Positions 62,869 through 64,000 of a stretch of 64,000 nucleotides of DNA are shown here, piece after piece. The notes under the pieces were generated by a model. The model did not search any database and was not told where the DNA came from. It saw only the letters and a list, made by a program, of their open reading frames with translations. The DNA is from Streptomyces rochei (GTDB lineage: Bacteria; Actinomycetota; Actinomycetes; Streptomycetales; Streptomycetaceae): contig MUMD01000222.1 of the NCBI GenBank assembly GCA_002155895.1, forward strand, positions 1 to 64,000, written 5' to 3'. Within the stretch, counting starts at the first letter, position 1. Each line of letters starts with the position of its first letter. Both the position numbers and the translations under genes were made by a program.

Positions 62869-63828
62869 TCAGCGCAGCCCGAAGCGGTCCGCCCAGCCCG
62901 TCATGTCGGCGGTCGTGGCGTTGCCGCCGCAGACCACCAGCCCGAGCCTGGCGCCGTCCCCGACCCGCTCCACCACCCGTCGGGCCGCGGGCAGCAGGCA
63001 CCCGGCGGCCGGCTCGGTCCACACCTTCCCGTGCTCGGCCAGCGCCAGCGAACCCTCGACGGCCTCCCGGTCCGGCACCACCAGCACCTCGGTGACCAGC
63101 GCCGACACATGGTCGTACGTGAGCCGGGAGACGGCCGGGGCGCTGAGCGTGGTGACGATCGACGACAGGGACACGGAGCGCGGCCCGCCCGCCGCCAGGG
63201 CCTGGGACATGGCCTCGGCGCCCTCCGTCTCCACGCCCCAGATCCGCACGTCGGGCCGACGCGCCCGCAGCGCCGCCGCCACCCCCGCGATCAGCCCGCC
63301 GCCTCCGATGCTCACGACGACGTCCGTCAGCTCCCCGGCGTCCTCGGCGAACTCGAGACCCACGGTGCCCTGCCCGGCGACCACCACGGGGTCGTCGAAG
63401 GGGTGGACCAGGGTCAGCCCCTCCTCGCGCAGCCGGGAGACGAGCGCGAAGGCACTGTCCATGCCGTCGGTGAGCCGCACCAGCGCGCCCGCCTCCTCGG
63501 CCACCTCCACCGAACGGGCCGGTGCCGTACGCGGCATGACCACCGTGGCCTTCACGTCGAGCGCGGCGGCCATGACCGCCACGGCGACGCCGTGGTTGCC
63601 GCCGCTGACCGCGACGACCCCGGCGGCCCGCTCGGCCTCGGTCAGCGACAGCAGCTTCGCCGTCGCGCCGCGCGCCTTGAACGAGCCGGTGCGCTGGAGC
63701 AGCTCCAGCTTCGCGGTCACGGGCACCCCGAGCAGCCCGGACAGCCCGGGGCTGGGAACGGTCGGGGTGCGTACGACGTGTCCGGCGATCCGCTCGGCCG
63801 CGGCTTCGATGTCCGTGATCCCGATCAA
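62869..63828 (-). CDS. PLP-dependent threonine/serine dehydratase
   Basis: 319 residues: PLP lysine in RTGSFKARGATAKL, phosphate-binding VAVSGGNHGVAVAV and SIGGGGLIAGVAA. Length without a C-terminal ACT domain points to the catabolic (TdcB-like) or serine racemase-like group. It deaminates threonine or serine. GGAAGG lies upstream of ATG 63828. Confidence 0.93.
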   Translation of the reverse strand: MIGITDIEAAAERIAGHVVRTPTVPSPGLSGLLGVPVTAKLELLQRTGSFKARGATAKLLSLTEAERAAGVVAVSGGNHGVAVAVMAAALDVKATVVMPRTAPARSVEVAEEAGALVRLTDGMDSAFALVSRLREEGLTLVHPFDDPVVVAGQGTVGLEFAEDAGELTDVVVSIGGGGLIAGVAAALRARRPDVRIWGVETEGAEAMSQALAAGGPRSVSLSSIVTTLSAPAVSRLTYDHVSALVTEVLVVPDREAVEGSLALAEHGKVWTEPAAGCLLPAARRVVERVGDGARLGLVVCGGNATTADMTGWADRFGLR

Positions 63829-63967
63829 GGCACTCTTCCTTCCGAACCCGGGCGCCCGTCCGCGCCCGCTCGCACCCTTTCGCGTGCGGTGCCCAAGGTC
63901 AACACGGGCCCCGGGGTCCCACGAGGCACGGGCGCACCCCGGTCGGGCCGGCCGGCGGGCGCGCGGC

Positions 63968-64000
63968 TCAGTGCTGCTGTGTCTTCTGCGGCGTCGCCTC
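63968..64000 (-). CDS. C-terminal tip of a truncated gene at the right edge
   Basis: Read on the minus strand the last bases give a ten-codon tail ending QKTQQH and a TGA at 63970-63968. The 139-bp gap before it (63829-63967) is GC-rich and otherwise empty. The reading frame is a guess because only 30 coding bases are visible, and no product can be named. Confidence 0.35.
   Translation of the reverse strand, partial: EATPQKTQQH

Overview
The window is high-GC actinobacterial DNA and almost certainly a Streptomyces chromosome-arm segment. Evidence: very strong GC bias at third codon positions, GTG/TTG starts with GGAGG-type ribosome sites, rare TTA codons, and Streptomyces-restricted families (a chaplin, an SsgA-like protein, NsdB, a streptophobe protein, DUF397, DUF6479, SPW). 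From memory, the gene order resembles the right arm of S. coelicolor from roughly the ctaD2/qcrB2 region through nsdB, chpB, chiF, sigL, popR-clpP4-clpP3, rnhA and ssgC. That is recollection and was not checked. The first 15 bases match the Nextera/Tn5 mosaic-end adapter, so base 1 is probably a raw contig edge.

Layout. 1-3.7 kb: a truncated secreted hydrolase and a CaiB-type CoA transferase. 3.7-7.4 kb: a partial respiratory module, cytochrome oxidase subunits I and IV converging on a lone cytochrome b. 7.4-12.4 kb: small stress-type proteins, a 12-cysteine four-helix (copper-storage-like) protein, an MpaB oxygenase and a Ser/Thr kinase with eight TPR units. 12.7-24.7 kb: a phytoene-dehydrogenase-like oxidoreductase, a secreted serine hydrolase, a penicillin-acylase-family Ntn hydrolase, an acyl-CoA ligase, DUF397, a universal stress protein and a secreted amidase. 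25-35.5 kb: a TTA-containing phosphotransferase, NsdB, a PAS/SpoIIE protein with a degraded active site, an oxidoreductase, baeRF3, a secreted S33 peptidase, a chaplin and a deaminase. 35.6-47 kb: metabolic genes, stress membrane proteins, and a GH19 chitinase with two DasR-like operators at its promoter.

47-64 kb: a TTA-containing hypothetical, a streptophobe membrane protein, a coupled PRC-barrel pair, an RsbW-like ATPase and a SigB/F-family sigma factor (probably SigL). PopR with clpP3/clpP4 follows, then two VOC proteins, RNase HI with a zinc-finger-like tail, a flavin monooxygenase, an aldo/keto reductase, an SsgC-like protein, an F420 oxidoreductase, a membrane pseudokinase and a threonine/serine dehydratase.

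The best-supported regulatory unit is popR/clpP3P4. The XRE regulator ends in the -LAA type of tail and faces clpP4 across a shared terminator. Two abutting TCTGCC-N3-GGCAGA palindromes lie upstream of clpP3. ClpP4 lacks the catalytic histidine while ClpP3 has a full triad. Other coherent themes are development (NsdB, chaplin, SsgC, two TTA genes), stress signalling (SigL, the RsbW-like ATPase, the PAS/SpoIIE protein, USP) and chitin use. No tRNA, rRNA, insertion sequence, CRISPR array or biosynthetic gene cluster was seen.
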